Shown here in pieces: positions 46,508-55,759 of a stretch of DNA of 64,000 bases. Position 1 is the stretch's first letter. Each line of letters begins with the position of its first letter. The translations under genes were made by a program, and so were the position numbers. A model generated the notes under the pieces. That model made no database searches. It had not been told where the DNA came from and saw nothing but the letters and a program-made list of their open reading frames with translations. The DNA is taken from the NCBI GenBank assembly GCA_024760545.1, contig CP060501.1, positions 3,922,036 to 3,986,035 on the forward strand, read 5' to 3'. This DNA comes from Nitrospira sp. Lineage in GTDB: Bacteria; Nitrospirota; Nitrospiria; Nitrospirales; Nitrospiraceae.

Positions 46508-47793
46508 CGGCACGGATCAGCATGCTCATCCTGTCAGTGTTGCTTACGGTCGGCATGGGCTCCGGTTTCGCGGAGGTCTCGGAACCATCCACCAAGACAC
46601 TTGCTTCGCTGATCGATAGATTTCTCGATACGGACAATAGTGATGAGGCGGAACGCTTACTCTTGAGCATTCTTTCCGATAAGAATGCGTCCATCGAGTC
46701 GGTATCTCAGATCTTAAAAGCGGGACGAACCTATCAGAGCCAACCTGTCGGCACGCTTCCCGACGAACAGATCGTGGTCCGGGGACGGACGTACCCGCTG
46801 TCGATGCTGATTCCGACGACGTATCAGGCGTCGAGAAGCTATGCCTTAGTCGTGTGTCTACATGGATACGGGTTTACTGGAGAAGAGTATTTGGAACGGT
46901 GGCGAGCACGGTTGAGCAATGACTATCTGTTGGCCTGTCCCACCTATCCCTCCGGCGCGTGGTTTACAAGGCAGGCCGAAGATTTAGTGCTGGAAACGAT
47001 CCGGCAAGCTCGCCGACGGTATCATATCGACCCGGATCGGATTTTTCTCACCGGCATGTCGAACGGGGGGATCGGTGCCTGGCTGATCGGCATGCATCAT
47101 GCGCCGCTGTTTGCGGGGCTTGCGCCTATGGCCAGCGGACTGGATAACGTGCTGATGCCTTTTCTGGCGAATCTCCGCAACACTCCGGTCTATATCATTC
47201 ATGGAGCGAAGGATCAGGTCATGCCCGTAGACCTCAGCCGGTCGATCGCCCGAGAACTTGATGGGCTTGGCTATCCGTACGTGTACCGTGAGCATGAGCG
47301 CGAGCATCCCATGGCCGGAGGCCACTATTTCCCGAAAGAAGAACTGCCGGACCTTGTTGCCTGGTTCAATAGCCGGCGCCGTGAGCCGCTGCCGTCGAGA
47401 CTGACTCTCGTGCGCGACGCCAGCCACTTTCAGCCGTTCAACTGGGTGCGATTGGAATCGACCGACCCCATCGCTGCGTTTTCAGAAGACTTGGTCGACA
47501 AACGTGATGAACGAATCAAGCGTCGTGAATATGCCAAGATCGATGCGGCGATTACCGGAAATAACCGTATCGAGGTGACTGCCGAGCGCGTCCAGCGGTA
47601 CAGCTTGTTTTTGAACGATCAGCTGATCGATTTCTCCACACCACTGACGGTGATGACGAACGGCCGTCTCTCGTTCGAGGGAATGGTCTCGCCGTCGGTT
47701 GAAACCTTGCTGCGGCAAGCCAGATTACGGCAGGACCCTGAGCGGCTCTTTCCTGTCCATCTCACGATCGCTATAGAGAAGCCGGCTTCATGA
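46504..47793 (+). CDS. Exported alpha/beta-hydrolase (esterase/depolymerase-like)
   Basis: 429-residue secreted serine hydrolase. A signal peptide (ISMLILSVLLTVGMGSGFA) is followed by a small helical domain and an alpha/beta-hydrolase domain with the oxyanion region VVCLHGYGFTGEEYLERW, the nucleophile elbow FLTGMSNGGIGAWL (Ser), the acid region IIHGAKDQVMPV and the His in EHPMAGGHYFPKE. The C-terminus is an extra beta-rich domain of about 130 residues. It resembles the LpqC/PHB-depolymerase and carboxylesterase group. The natural ester is unknown. Confidence 0.82.
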   Translation: MTARISMLILSVLLTVGMGSGFAEVSEPSTKTLASLIDRFLDTDNSDEAERLLLSILSDKNASIESVSQILKAGRTYQSQPVGTLPDEQIVVRGRTYPLSMLIPTTYQASRSYALVVCLHGYGFTGEEYLERWRARLSNDYLLACPTYPSGAWFTRQAEDLVLETIRQARRRYHIDPDRIFLTGMSNGGIGAWLIGMHHAPLFAGLAPMASGLDNVLMPFLANLRNTPVYIIHGAKDQVMPVDLSRSIARELDGLGYPYVYREHEREHPMAGGHYFPKEELPDLVAWFNSRRREPLPSRLTLVRDASHFQPFNWVRLESTDPIAAFSEDLVDKRDERIKRREYAKIDAAITGNNRIEVTAERVQRYSLFLNDQLIDFSTPLTVMTNGRLSFEGMVSPSVETLLRQARLRQDPERLFPVHLTIAIEKPAS

Positions 47794-48605
47794 GCTCCAC
47801 GCGGCAACTCACACCGCGACACGTAGCGAGCATATTCGCCGTCGTGCTCGGAGCGGGGATTGTTTTGTCGGCTGGACATGGGCAGTCCGAATCCTGTTCA
47901 TTATCGGCGGTTCATGCTGGACTGGCGTTTCCCGTTCAGCGAGTGGATCCGAGCTGGACGTGCAGGCTGCAAGCCATTATACAGGACCATACAACTGAAA
48001 GCAGAGTAGGCCCGGTCCGAGCCGCTCTCTCTGAATCGATGTATCGGCATCTGCTGGACCACCCTCCATTTACCGCGGCGTTGATGAGGCGCCTCAAGCT
48101 TGGGTTATACCAGTCAGAGGGCCGAGGCCCAGGTCGCTTCTGGGGTGATGATGGTGAGGGGACCAAAGGCATCGTGGAGCTTGTGTATGAGGATGCCACG
48201 TCCCGTATTTATTATCTCGAAGGATCGCACGAGAGCCGGCTGCTCCCGCATGTCACAGGAAAAGCGGTCGTCTTTCTCCGGGCGGACGCCGTGAGCAATG
48301 CGAATCGCGAAGAAATGATGGACAGCACATTGGTCGCGTATACGAGGCTGGACAATCGTTTCCTCTCAGGGTTGGTTTCTCTGCTGCATCCGCTTGTCAC
48401 CCGCATTGTCAAAAGCAGGTTGCAAAAAGGGGTGGAGACCGTCAATAGATTGGGTTTGGCGATGAGACGAGACCCCCAACGCGTATTGGTAGCGGCCATG
48501 GATCCGCCACCATTACAAGAGCACCACGTGGCCTTCTTGAAAACGGCGCTCATTCCCCTTCAAGATATCGACAAGGCGATTTCCCGCGACAGATCCATCC
48601 CATGA
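47790..48605 (+). CDS. Exported protein of unknown function
   Basis: 271 residues, N-terminal signal segment (VASIFAVVLGAGIVLSAGHG), then a soluble domain with a Trp-Cys motif (DPSWTCRLQAIIQDHTTESR) and a tract FWGDDGEGTKGIVELVYED. The middle part is reminiscent of a small ligand-binding barrel, but I recognise no family. Overlaps both neighbouring genes by four bases. Confidence 0.72.
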   Translation: MSSTRQLTPRHVASIFAVVLGAGIVLSAGHGQSESCSLSAVHAGLAFPVQRVDPSWTCRLQAIIQDHTTESRVGPVRAALSESMYRHLLDHPPFTAALMRRLKLGLYQSEGRGPGRFWGDDGEGTKGIVELVYEDATSRIYYLEGSHESRLLPHVTGKAVVFLRADAVSNANREEMMDSTLVAYTRLDNRFLSGLVSLLHPLVTRIVKSRLQKGVETVNRLGLAMRRDPQRVLVAAMDPPPLQEHHVAFLKTALIPLQDIDKAISRDRSIP

Positions 48606-49771
48606 CCACTGCTCGTAGTTTCGCGCTGCTCTGCACCGTCGGTGTATTCTGCTTTATCAGCTACAACATGGTGCGCATGCCGGTGTTGGCGTTGTTCGCG
48701 GAATCACTGGGCGCCGGACCCGAGCGAATCGGACTGATTGTCTCGGTTTCGACCTTGACCGGCGTCTTTCTGAAGCTTCCGTCCGGGGCATTGTCCGATA
48801 TCTATGGGCGACGGTTGCTCCTGCAGATAGGGGTCATCGCGTTCGGTGTGCCGCCATTTATCTACCCGTTCGTGTCGGACTTGAACGTCCTGACGGCTCT
48901 CCGGATGTTTCATGGTTTGGCGACGGCCATCTTTGCCCCCAGCGCCTTGGCGACCGTGGCGGATTTGTACCGGGAACGGCGCGGTGCCGCGTTGGGCACG
49001 TACACCGCTTGCACACAATCCGGTGCGCTGCTCGGGCCGTTCATCGGCGGCTATCTTGTCTATCAAGCGGGCTTCCCTTCAGCATTCGTCACAGCCGGGG
49101 TGTTCGGCTGTGTAGCCGGCATCATTTTCTACAGCCTTCACCTCACGCCACCGCCTCCGAGACTCCAAGAAAAAGGGTTAGCCCCTGTGCTGGCCGAAAT
49201 GTGGAGAGGTTTTGCCGTGGTCGTGCGGAACAAGAAGGTCTTGGTGACCAGTTCCACGGATGCGGCCAAGATGATTGCCAATGGCGCCCTGATGGCGTTC
49301 CTGCCGCTGTACGGTATCTCCGTTGGGCTCAACCCGGGAGAGGTGGGAACACTGTTCACGGTCCAGGCTTTCACGTCATTTTTTTCCAAGCCGATTATGG
49401 GCCGGATATCCGACCGAGTCGGCCGCCAACCGCTGATCGTTCTCGGCCTGCTGATTTGTGCCGGAACCTTTGTTCTTATCCCGCAGGTTTCGATGTTTCC
49501 TCTTATGCTCGTGTTGTCTGCCGGCTTTGGTTTCGGCGAGGCGGTCGTGTCTTCATCTTCATCAGCGCTTGTCGCAGACAGTTCCGAGTTCAAGACACTC
49601 GGGGCGGGTATGGGGATGCAGGGGACGATCATGGATATCGGGCACGCCAGTGGACCGTTATTGGCGGGCGTGCTGATTGCGAACCTGAGTTATCCCATGG
49701 CTTTCGCCATCATTGCCGGGATGCAACTGGTGGCAGCGGGCGTGTTCTGGGTGGCGATGAAGCGAATGTAA
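48602..49771 (+). CDS. Major facilitator superfamily transporter
   Basis: 389-residue carrier with twelve hydrophobic helices. The N-terminal half has the loop-2 motif GALSDIYGRRLLLQIG (GxxxDxxGRR) and the C-terminal half its repeat GRISDRVGRQPLIVLG. FVTAGVFGCVAGIIF and MQGTIMDIGHASGPLLAGVL are typical. Drug or metabolite export is the usual role; no substrate is indicated by sequence. It follows the exported unknown by four-base overlap. Confidence 0.9.
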   Translation: MTTARSFALLCTVGVFCFISYNMVRMPVLALFAESLGAGPERIGLIVSVSTLTGVFLKLPSGALSDIYGRRLLLQIGVIAFGVPPFIYPFVSDLNVLTALRMFHGLATAIFAPSALATVADLYRERRGAALGTYTACTQSGALLGPFIGGYLVYQAGFPSAFVTAGVFGCVAGIIFYSLHLTPPPPRLQEKGLAPVLAEMWRGFAVVVRNKKVLVTSSTDAAKMIANGALMAFLPLYGISVGLNPGEVGTLFTVQAFTSFFSKPIMGRISDRVGRQPLIVLGLLICAGTFVLIPQVSMFPLMLVLSAGFGFGEAVVSSSSSALVADSSEFKTLGAGMGMQGTIMDIGHASGPLLAGVLIANLSYPMAFAIIAGMQLVAAGVFWVAMKRM

Positions 49772-49813
49772 ACGCTGCTATCTCGATGACGGCTGCGATA
49801 TAATTGGCGCGTG

Positions 49814-49930
49814 ATGAGAGAGATTGCGGTTGAAAATCTTGTGATCGGCACGCTGGCTGGTCTGGGGGTCGTTGTGTTGCTTGTGCTGTTCGTCTATGTG
49901 GTGAAGCAGATCATTATGAGGAAAGACTGA
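49814..49930 (+). CDS. 38-residue single-helix membrane peptide overlapping ribE
   Basis: An ATG at 49814 opens a 38-codon frame, ending in TGA at 49928-49930 that overlaps the ATG of ribE (TGATG). The product is an almost pure transmembrane helix (VIGTLAGLGVVVLLVLFVYV) with a positively charged end (KQIIMRKD). The coupled arrangement and clean membrane profile suggest a real small protein, perhaps an unannotated membrane peptide; an alternative start is GTG 49811. Confidence 0.6.
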   Translation: MREIAVENLVIGTLAGLGVVVLLVLFVYVVKQIIMRKD

Positions 49931-50583
49931 TGTTCTCCGGCATCGTCGAAGAAATGGGCGCAATCACCTCCCTGGGGAAAACGCTTGCGGGAACCAAGCT
50001 CACGATCCTCGCCTCGACTGTGATGAGCGATCTCAAGATCGGTGACAGTGTCAGCGTGAATGGAACCTGTCTCACAGTAGTATCGACAAACGAGCGCGAC
50101 TTTTCCGTGGAAGTCTCGCCTGAAACACTCTCCATGACGACGCTCGGTAGCTTTGCAGTGGGAATGCCTGTGAACCTTGAGCGAGCCATGAGGCTCAACG
50201 AACGCATCGGCGGGCATCTGGTGGCCGGCCATGTGGATGGGGTCGGCACTATCCGGGGACGACATCAGGACGCCAACGCGATTGTTTTCACGATCGAAGC
50301 CCCTCCGCACATCTTGAGGTACTGTGTCGTGAAAGGCTCGGTGACCGTCGACGGTATCAGCCTGACGGTGAACGAGGTGAGCGACAAAAGCTTTTCAGTG
50401 ACGATCATTCCACATACGGCGAAAGTGACAACGCTCGGTCTCAAACAGGTCAACGATCTTGTGAATCTTGAATCAGATCTCATCGGGAAGTATGTCGAGC
50501 GCCTGCTCCAAGAGCGTGATCAGCTTCCTAAACCCACTATCAGCATCGATAAAGACTACCTGCAGAAACGCGGACTGATCTAA
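49930..50583 (+). CDS. ribE: Riboflavin synthase alpha chain
   Basis: Condenses two dimethylribityllumazines into riboflavin. The 217-residue tandem-barrel protein begins MFSGIVEEMGAITSLGKTLA, has GDSVSVNGTCLTVVSTNERD, LNERIGGHLVAGHVDGVGTI and the second repeat VKGSVTVDGISLTVNEVSDK. It closes the glyQ-ribE chain. Length is normal. Confidence 0.96.
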   Translation: MFSGIVEEMGAITSLGKTLAGTKLTILASTVMSDLKIGDSVSVNGTCLTVVSTNERDFSVEVSPETLSMTTLGSFAVGMPVNLERAMRLNERIGGHLVAGHVDGVGTIRGRHQDANAIVFTIEAPPHILRYCVVKGSVTVDGISLTVNEVSDKSFSVTIIPHTAKVTTLGLKQVNDLVNLESDLIGKYVERLLQERDQLPKPTISIDKDYLQKRGLI

Positions 50584-50629
50584 TTCCACATTACTGAGCA
50601 AACGACGAAGTGGCGGAGTCCGGCTCCAT

Positions 50630-50851
50630 CTAAGGCTGGTTCTTGGCGGAAGCACGGAAGGCAACATGAAGCGCGAGCCCGAGAATGATGGACACGAAAA
50701 GCCCAACCCCTAACTGGGCATCGAAGCTTATCGGCCCGATGTAGATCTTGTACAATTGTAAGCCGATGAGGGGGAATGCCACGGCCAGAACGAGACTCAG
50801 CAGGTGCCACCTCAGATAGATCGGCTCACCTGGTTTTCTTCCCCACTTCAT
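50630..50851 (-). CDS. Small two-helix membrane protein
   Basis: 73-residue protein with two hydrophobic stretches (WHLLSLVLAVAFPLIGLQLY and AQLGVGLFVSIILGLALHVA), of unknown function. It is convergent with ribE and precedes the TIG-domain gene's stop. The ATG at 50851 gives MKWGRKPGEP as the cytoplasmic start. Confidence 0.6.
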   Translation of the reverse strand: MKWGRKPGEPIYLRWHLLSLVLAVAFPLIGLQLYKIYIGPISFDAQLGVGLFVSIILGLALHVAFRASAKNQP

Positions 50852-50877
50852 GCCGAAAGACTCGCCGCGCGGTTCTG

Positions 50878-51330
50878 CTACTTGAGCAAGAATGCTTTGG
50901 AATCTTCGCCGGAAGCTGTTGTGACGGTCACAATCACAAGACCCTTACGACTGATGGTCGGGACGGTGGCCACGATCGTGGACTCGTTGCGCATCGTAAA
51001 CACGGCGGCTTGACCCGGGCCGAATGACACGCCACGCAAACATTCGGGCGAGCCGAACTGCATGCCCTTGATGGTCACTTTGGCGCCAGGCTTTCCTTCA
51101 TCAGGAACCAGCTTGGCGATCTGCGGAGCCATGCCGAAGCAGGCTTTCGCCTTTGCGGCGGTTTCGGCCGAGTGAAATTTTGGATCCGCCTTCGGTTTGA
51201 CGCTCTTGGATTGTGGTGTGGCTTTTGGTTTCTGGTCTTCGGCAAGCGTGAGGTCTGGGGCGATGACTTGCCACGGTAGGGTGAGTGCACCGAACAAGAG
51301 TGCTGCTATAAAAATGGTTGGTTGCGCCAT
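50878..51330 (-). CDS. Exported IPT/TIG-domain protein
   Basis: 150-residue secreted protein with a signal peptide (TIFIAALLFGALTLPWQVIA), a Lys-rich linker, and an immunoglobulin-like IPT/TIG domain in the C-terminal half (ISRKGLVIVTVTTASGE, PGAKVTIKGMQFGSPECLRG). TIG domains bind protein or sugar surfaces. The ATG at 51330 was chosen because GAAGGGA precedes it. A disulfide between the two cysteines is plausible. Confidence 0.75.
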   Translation of the reverse strand: MAQPTIFIAALLFGALTLPWQVIAPDLTLAEDQKPKATPQSKSVKPKADPKFHSAETAAKAKACFGMAPQIAKLVPDEGKPGAKVTIKGMQFGSPECLRGVSFGPGQAAVFTMRNESTIVATVPTISRKGLVIVTVTTASGEDSKAFLLK

Positions 51331-51382
51331 TGTGATTCCCTTCAATCAGTTCAGGATAGATCGTGTGTAACTGGTCTGTACG

Positions 51383-53272
51383 TTACTCCTCGATAGTCGA
51401 AATATCTCCCGGGTCTTGTCCCAGCTCTTTTGCTTTGAGCACTCGCCGCATGATTTTCCCGGACCGCGTTTTCGGGAGCGAAGCCACGATGTCGATTTCA
51501 GACGGGACACCGATCTTGCCCAATTCCTTCAGGACCTGATCCTTGATTGACTTAATCAAAGCGGGGCTTTCGCTTTCTCCTTGTTTCAGGATGATGAAGG
51601 CTTTGATCGACTCGCCGACTGTCTTGTGGGGTTTGCCGATCACGGCAGCTTCCGCGACGGCGGGATGGCTGACTAACGCGCTTTCGACTTCGGCGGTGCC
51701 AAGCCGGTTTCCGGCTACCTTAATCACGTCATCCGCGCGACCCATGAACCACAGATAGCCGTCTGCGTCCTTGTGGCAGACATCGCCGGCGGTATAGCAA
51801 TTGGGGATGGTGGTCCAGTAAGTTTTGTAGCGTTCAGGATCTTTATAAATCGTGCGCATCATGGCGGGCCAGGGTTTCTTGATGACGGCGAAACCACCGG
51901 CATTGACAGGGAGGGAATTCCCCTCACGATCGACGACATCGGCTTCAATCCCGAAAAACGGTCGCGTGGCCGAGCCGGGTTTCAGCGGCACGGTGGGGAG
52001 AGGGGTGATCAAGATCGAGCCTGTTTCGGTCTGCCACCAGGTGTCCATGATGGGTTTGTCCTCGCCCGTGACACGATGAAACCATTCCCAGGCTTCCGGG
52101 TTGATCGGTTCTCCCACGCTCCCAAGGATGCGGAGCGTCGAGAGGTCGAATTTCTTCGGCCAGTCTTCGCCGTAGCGCATGAGCAGGCGGATGGCAGTCG
52201 GGGTCGTATAGAAAATCGATACGCCATACCGTTCAATGAGATCCCACCATCGGCCGGGATTCGGATAGTCCGGCTTGCCTTCCGCGGTCAAAATCGTTGC
52301 GCCGTTGAGCAGCGGGCCATAGACGATATAGCTGTGGCCTGTAACCCAGCCTGGGTCGGCCACGCAGAAGTATACGTCGTCGTCTTTCAGATCGAACACA
52401 TACTTCGTCGTCACATAGGTGCCGACCATATATCCACCATGCACATGGACGACGCCCTTTGGCCTCCCGGTGGTGCCGGACGTATAGAGAATATAGAGCG
52501 GGGTTTCGGCGTCCAACGGCTCTGCTTCACAAATGGGTCGCTCAGAAGCTAGCCATTCATTCCAGTCAATTTCCTTTGGGGCAGAAAGGGGCGGATTTTG
52601 AGTTTGGCGCTGGACGACAACGACGTGGTTGACCGTCGGGCAGGTCTTGAGTGCCTCGTCCACGACGGGTTTCAAGTGGATGGCCTTGCCGCGATCGAAC
52701 CCGACATCGGCCGTAATCACAACCTTGGTTTCCGCGTCGTTGATACGGCTGGCAAGGGCCGGAGCGCTGAAACCCGAATAGACGACGCTGTGGATCAGAC
52801 CGATCCTGGCGCAGGCCAGCATGGCGACGACCTGTTCGGGGATTTTGGGCAGGTAGATGGTGACGCGGTCACCTTTCTGGAGACCCAGCTTTTTGAGGGC
52901 GTTTGCGCAGCGGTTGACCTGCCGATAGAGTTCGCTATATGTGAAAATTCGTTCCTGATCGTTTTCGCCCACCCAGATCAGTGCGACTTTATTCCTACGC
53001 CAGGTCTTCACGTGACGGTCCAGGCAGTTATAGGCAATGTTACATCGTGCCCCGACAAACCATTTGGCCCATGGATAGTCCCATTCGAGGACCTTGTCCC
53101 AAGGAGAGAACCACTCGAGCTCCCTTGCGGCCTCACTCCAAAACCCTTCCGGGTCGGCGATGGATTTCTTGTATTCGGTTTCGTAGTCTTTGATGTAGGC
53201 TGCGGCTATTGTCTTGGGTGTCGGCCGGTACGTCCGACTTTCCTTCAAAAGGGTTTCGATCTTGTCGCTCAT
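51383..53272 (-). CDS. acs: Acetyl-CoA synthetase
   Basis: Activates acetate to acetyl-CoA using ATP. The 629 residues contain the AMP-binding signature LYILYTSGTTGRPKGVVHVH, GSVGEPINPEAWEWFHRV, MDTWWQTETGSILITPLPTV and the acetylatable-lysine motif PKTRSGKIMRRVLKAK. The ATG at 53272, after GAAGGAGA, defines a normal length. The longer frame upstream (to 54118) runs antisense to the caspase-like gene and is not protein-like. Confidence 0.96.
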   Translation of the reverse strand: MSDKIETLLKESRTYRPTPKTIAAAYIKDYETEYKKSIADPEGFWSEAARELEWFSPWDKVLEWDYPWAKWFVGARCNIAYNCLDRHVKTWRRNKVALIWVGENDQERIFTYSELYRQVNRCANALKKLGLQKGDRVTIYLPKIPEQVVAMLACARIGLIHSVVYSGFSAPALASRINDAETKVVITADVGFDRGKAIHLKPVVDEALKTCPTVNHVVVVQRQTQNPPLSAPKEIDWNEWLASERPICEAEPLDAETPLYILYTSGTTGRPKGVVHVHGGYMVGTYVTTKYVFDLKDDDVYFCVADPGWVTGHSYIVYGPLLNGATILTAEGKPDYPNPGRWWDLIERYGVSIFYTTPTAIRLLMRYGEDWPKKFDLSTLRILGSVGEPINPEAWEWFHRVTGEDKPIMDTWWQTETGSILITPLPTVPLKPGSATRPFFGIEADVVDREGNSLPVNAGGFAVIKKPWPAMMRTIYKDPERYKTYWTTIPNCYTAGDVCHKDADGYLWFMGRADDVIKVAGNRLGTAEVESALVSHPAVAEAAVIGKPHKTVGESIKAFIILKQGESESPALIKSIKDQVLKELGKIGVPSEIDIVASLPKTRSGKIMRRVLKAKELGQDPGDISTIEE

Positions 53273-53461
53273 GGCAGAAGGGTCTCCTTCTTCAAGGCCG
53301 TCAATCGCAAAGCCATAATTATGGACAAACCTGAGAGCTCCTGCAACCATCCATTTTCTCAGGGACTCTACGTTCGGGCCGCGCCCGGCCTCCCTCTGGC
53401 GTTTCTTGACACATGTCGAAGCCGGGGATAGGCTGATTTGACCGACGATGCAAGGCATTGT

Positions 53462-54835
53462 ATGAAACCCCGCGGGATCAATGTGTTGGGCCTTTTTCTG
53501 CTGATTGCTCACGTGTTCTGTATTTTCTCGGTCGGCGCCCCCTCCACCGCTGAAGCTCAGTTGGGAAAACCGGAGGGTCTCTACTACAAATCCTGGGCGA
53601 TCATTATCGGAATCGAGAACTATGTTCTCGCGCCGTCCATTCCGGGAGCGATCAACGACGCCAAGAAAGTCGCCGAGGCATTTCGGCGATTGGGGTTCGA
53701 CGAGGTGGTCGAACTGTACGACAAAGATGCAAGCGGCCGACGTCTGCATCAGCTGTTGAACGACATGTTGCCGAGAAAAGTAGGGCGCATGGACCGGCTC
53801 GTTCTTTTCTATGTGGGTCATGCCGGGTCGATACAAGATGCTGACGGGCAAGATCGCGGATACCTGGTTCCATTGGACGCACAACTCAATAACGCAGCCA
53901 AGTCGATCACAGTCGAGCATCTCAAGGAGTTTACAAGGAGGTCGGCTTCGAAACACACGCTCCTCATTTTGGATGCGCCGGTCTATGGGTGGGAAACAAC
54001 CGAACCACAGGGACTCTCCTTGGAAGGACGAGTTGGCCCGGAGTCGGACACCGAGCGCCGGGCGGTTCAGGTCATCAGCGCGGCTAGTAGAGGAGAAGCC
54101 TCCGTCCGCCTCTATCACAGTAGCCGCTTTGTTCAGACGCTGTTGGCCGGACTTTCAGGGTCTGCAGATCTGGACGGAAACGGCTGGCTCATGGCCTCCG
54201 AGCTCGGTACCTATATTGTGCAACAGGTCGGTGCGGTCTCCAATGGATCACAACATCCGACAAGTCTACGAATCGATGGTGATGGCGACACCGTATTGAT
54301 CGAAGGAAAAAAGTCGGCATTTACACTTGGAGCCGGACCCCGGACTCCTTCCGAACGGCAACAGGAGGCAAAGGCTCAATACGAACGTGCCTTTGCGCTG
54401 CTGCAGGAAGGAAAGTCGACGGAAGAAGCGGTCGAGCGGTTGGACCGGGCGATTGGGTATGATCCGACCTACGGTGATGCCTACGTGCTGAAGAGTTATG
54501 TCCTGTTAGAGGTGATGCCGAACCTTGATGAGGCCCTGAAAGCGGGTCTTCTTGCGGTCAAATACGCACCGGACAACCCGGATTCTTTCTATACGCTGGG
54601 ATTGATTCACGAAAAACGGAGGGAGTTTGCTGATGCTGAGGCGGCCCTTCAGCAAGCAGTGCGCGTGAACAATGGGTATCAAGACGTCTACTTTGCGTTG
54701 GGGACGCTGTACGCTGATCATCTCAATGACCAGCCCAAGTCCGTGGAGGCGTTTCGTCGGTACGTGGAGCTGGGCGGCACACATGCTCGGGCTCATGCCG
54801 CCGTCAATCAGGCCGATCACGGTCCGAGGCCCTAG
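53462..54835 (+). CDS. Caspase-fold (C14) pseudoenzyme with TPR domain, exported
   Basis: 457 residues: signal peptide (FLLIAHVFCIFSVGAPSTA), caspase-like domain (about 40-285) and TPR helices (about 305-450). The domain keeps the start WAIIIGIENYVLAPSIPGAI and the catalytic-His region LVLFYVGHAGSI with His120. The nucleophile site, normally DACYSG, reads LLILDAPVYGWE: residue 173 is Pro, not Cys. The protein should therefore be inactive as a peptidase, or rely on a shifted residue, and may act as a scaffold. ATG 53462 follows AAGG. It is upstream of an envelope lipoprotein series. Confidence 0.82.
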   Translation: MKPRGINVLGLFLLIAHVFCIFSVGAPSTAEAQLGKPEGLYYKSWAIIIGIENYVLAPSIPGAINDAKKVAEAFRRLGFDEVVELYDKDASGRRLHQLLNDMLPRKVGRMDRLVLFYVGHAGSIQDADGQDRGYLVPLDAQLNNAAKSITVEHLKEFTRRSASKHTLLILDAPVYGWETTEPQGLSLEGRVGPESDTERRAVQVISAASRGEASVRLYHSSRFVQTLLAGLSGSADLDGNGWLMASELGTYIVQQVGAVSNGSQHPTSLRIDGDGDTVLIEGKKSAFTLGAGPRTPSERQQEAKAQYERAFALLQEGKSTEEAVERLDRAIGYDPTYGDAYVLKSYVLLEVMPNLDEALKAGLLAVKYAPDNPDSFYTLGLIHEKRREFADAEAALQQAVRVNNGYQDVYFALGTLYADHLNDQPKSVEAFRRYVELGGTHARAHAAVNQADHGPRP

Positions 54836-55002
54836 TCGGTCTCACCACCCTTGAGATATCCGAGGCCGATCTTAACGGCTCGCCGTGTGATCTCCGCCCA
54901 GCGCTCTTGAGGATAGGCCGAAAGTACTGCGGCGGTTCTTGGATCTTGGATATCAAGGTTAAGAATTCTAATGATGCCGTCTTCAATCTGGATCTCTGCC
55001 AC
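54832..55002 (-). CDS. Small hypothetical protein
   Basis: 56-residue acidic-then-basic protein beginning (M)AEIQIEDGIIRILNLDIQ and ending AVKIGLGYLKGGETD. A GTG at 55002 is preceded by AGGAGAAG. It is encoded alone on the minus strand and its stop touches the end of the caspase-like gene. Pattern suggests a strand-turn-helix module; no family is recognised. Confidence 0.55.
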   Translation of the reverse strand: MAEIQIEDGIIRILNLDIQDPRTAAVLSAYPQERWAEITRRAVKIGLGYLKGGETD

Positions 55003-55148
55003 AGAGTCTTCTCCTTGTCGATAGCGAGGCCGCACGAAGCGCGCGTTGCGTTGACTGCCCAAAAAACGCATGCTAGCATGATTCGAACGTTTTTGCGCGG
55101 GATGTTATACGTACAGCAATTATACTTATTCACCCTAAGGAGGATTGT

Positions 55149-55715
55149 ATGATCAGGTCACAAGCGATTCGTTCAAGACTGGTCGGATCCGGTCTTGCTG
55201 TCCTTCTCATCATGGGACTTGTGGCTTGTGGTGGTCCTCCCAAATGGGTTCAGCAGGGGTCAGGGGCATTTAACGAGAAAGATACGAAGGCATTCTATGG
55301 CGTGGGGGCGGTAGCCGGGGTACGGAATGCGCCGCTCGCCTGGGACACGGCGGAAAACCGCGGCAGGGCGGAAATTGCCAGGACGTTTGAGACCTATACC
55401 GGATATCTGATGAGAGACTACGCCGCTTCGACCACTGCGGGGGATTTCACCAGAAATACTGAAGAGCAGAATGTCGAGAGAGCCATCAAGACCATCACGA
55501 CCACGACACTCAGCGGAGTCCGTAAGATCGATCAGTATATGGATCCCAAGACCAATACCTATTACGTCTTGACCAAGTTGAGCTTGGAGGACATGAAGAA
55601 TAATTTGGAGCAGGCCAAAGAACTCAATTCCCAAGTCCGGGATTTCGTGCGGAAGAACGCCGATCGTCTGTTTGAACGGTTGGAGAAGGAAGAAGAAAAG
55701 CGCGGTGTACACTAA
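55149..55715 (+). CDS. LPP20-like lipoprotein
   Basis: 188-residue lipoprotein. A signal peptide (LVGSGLAVLLIMGLVACGG) ends in a lipobox cysteine; the mature part matches LPP20-type outer-membrane proteins (PPKWVQQGSGAFN, AFYGVGAVAGVRNAPLAWDT, AENRGRAEIARTFETYTGYL). A perfect AAGGAGG precedes the ATG. First of four consecutive envelope lipoprotein genes. Confidence 0.82.
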   Translation: MIRSQAIRSRLVGSGLAVLLIMGLVACGGPPKWVQQGSGAFNEKDTKAFYGVGAVAGVRNAPLAWDTAENRGRAEIARTFETYTGYLMRDYAASTTAGDFTRNTEEQNVERAIKTITTTTLSGVRKIDQYMDPKTNTYYVLTKLSLEDMKNNLEQAKELNSQVRDFVRKNADRLFERLEKEEEKRGVH

Positions 55716-55759
55716 TCTCGACGCATGAGACATCTATTCCTTCCCGGAGGCCTATAGTG

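Noticed and set aside
53273-54118. 280-residue N-terminal extension of acetyl-CoA synthetase
   Set aside because: It is antisense to the caspase-like gene, has no family similarity, and a good ribosome binding site marks the ATG at 53272.
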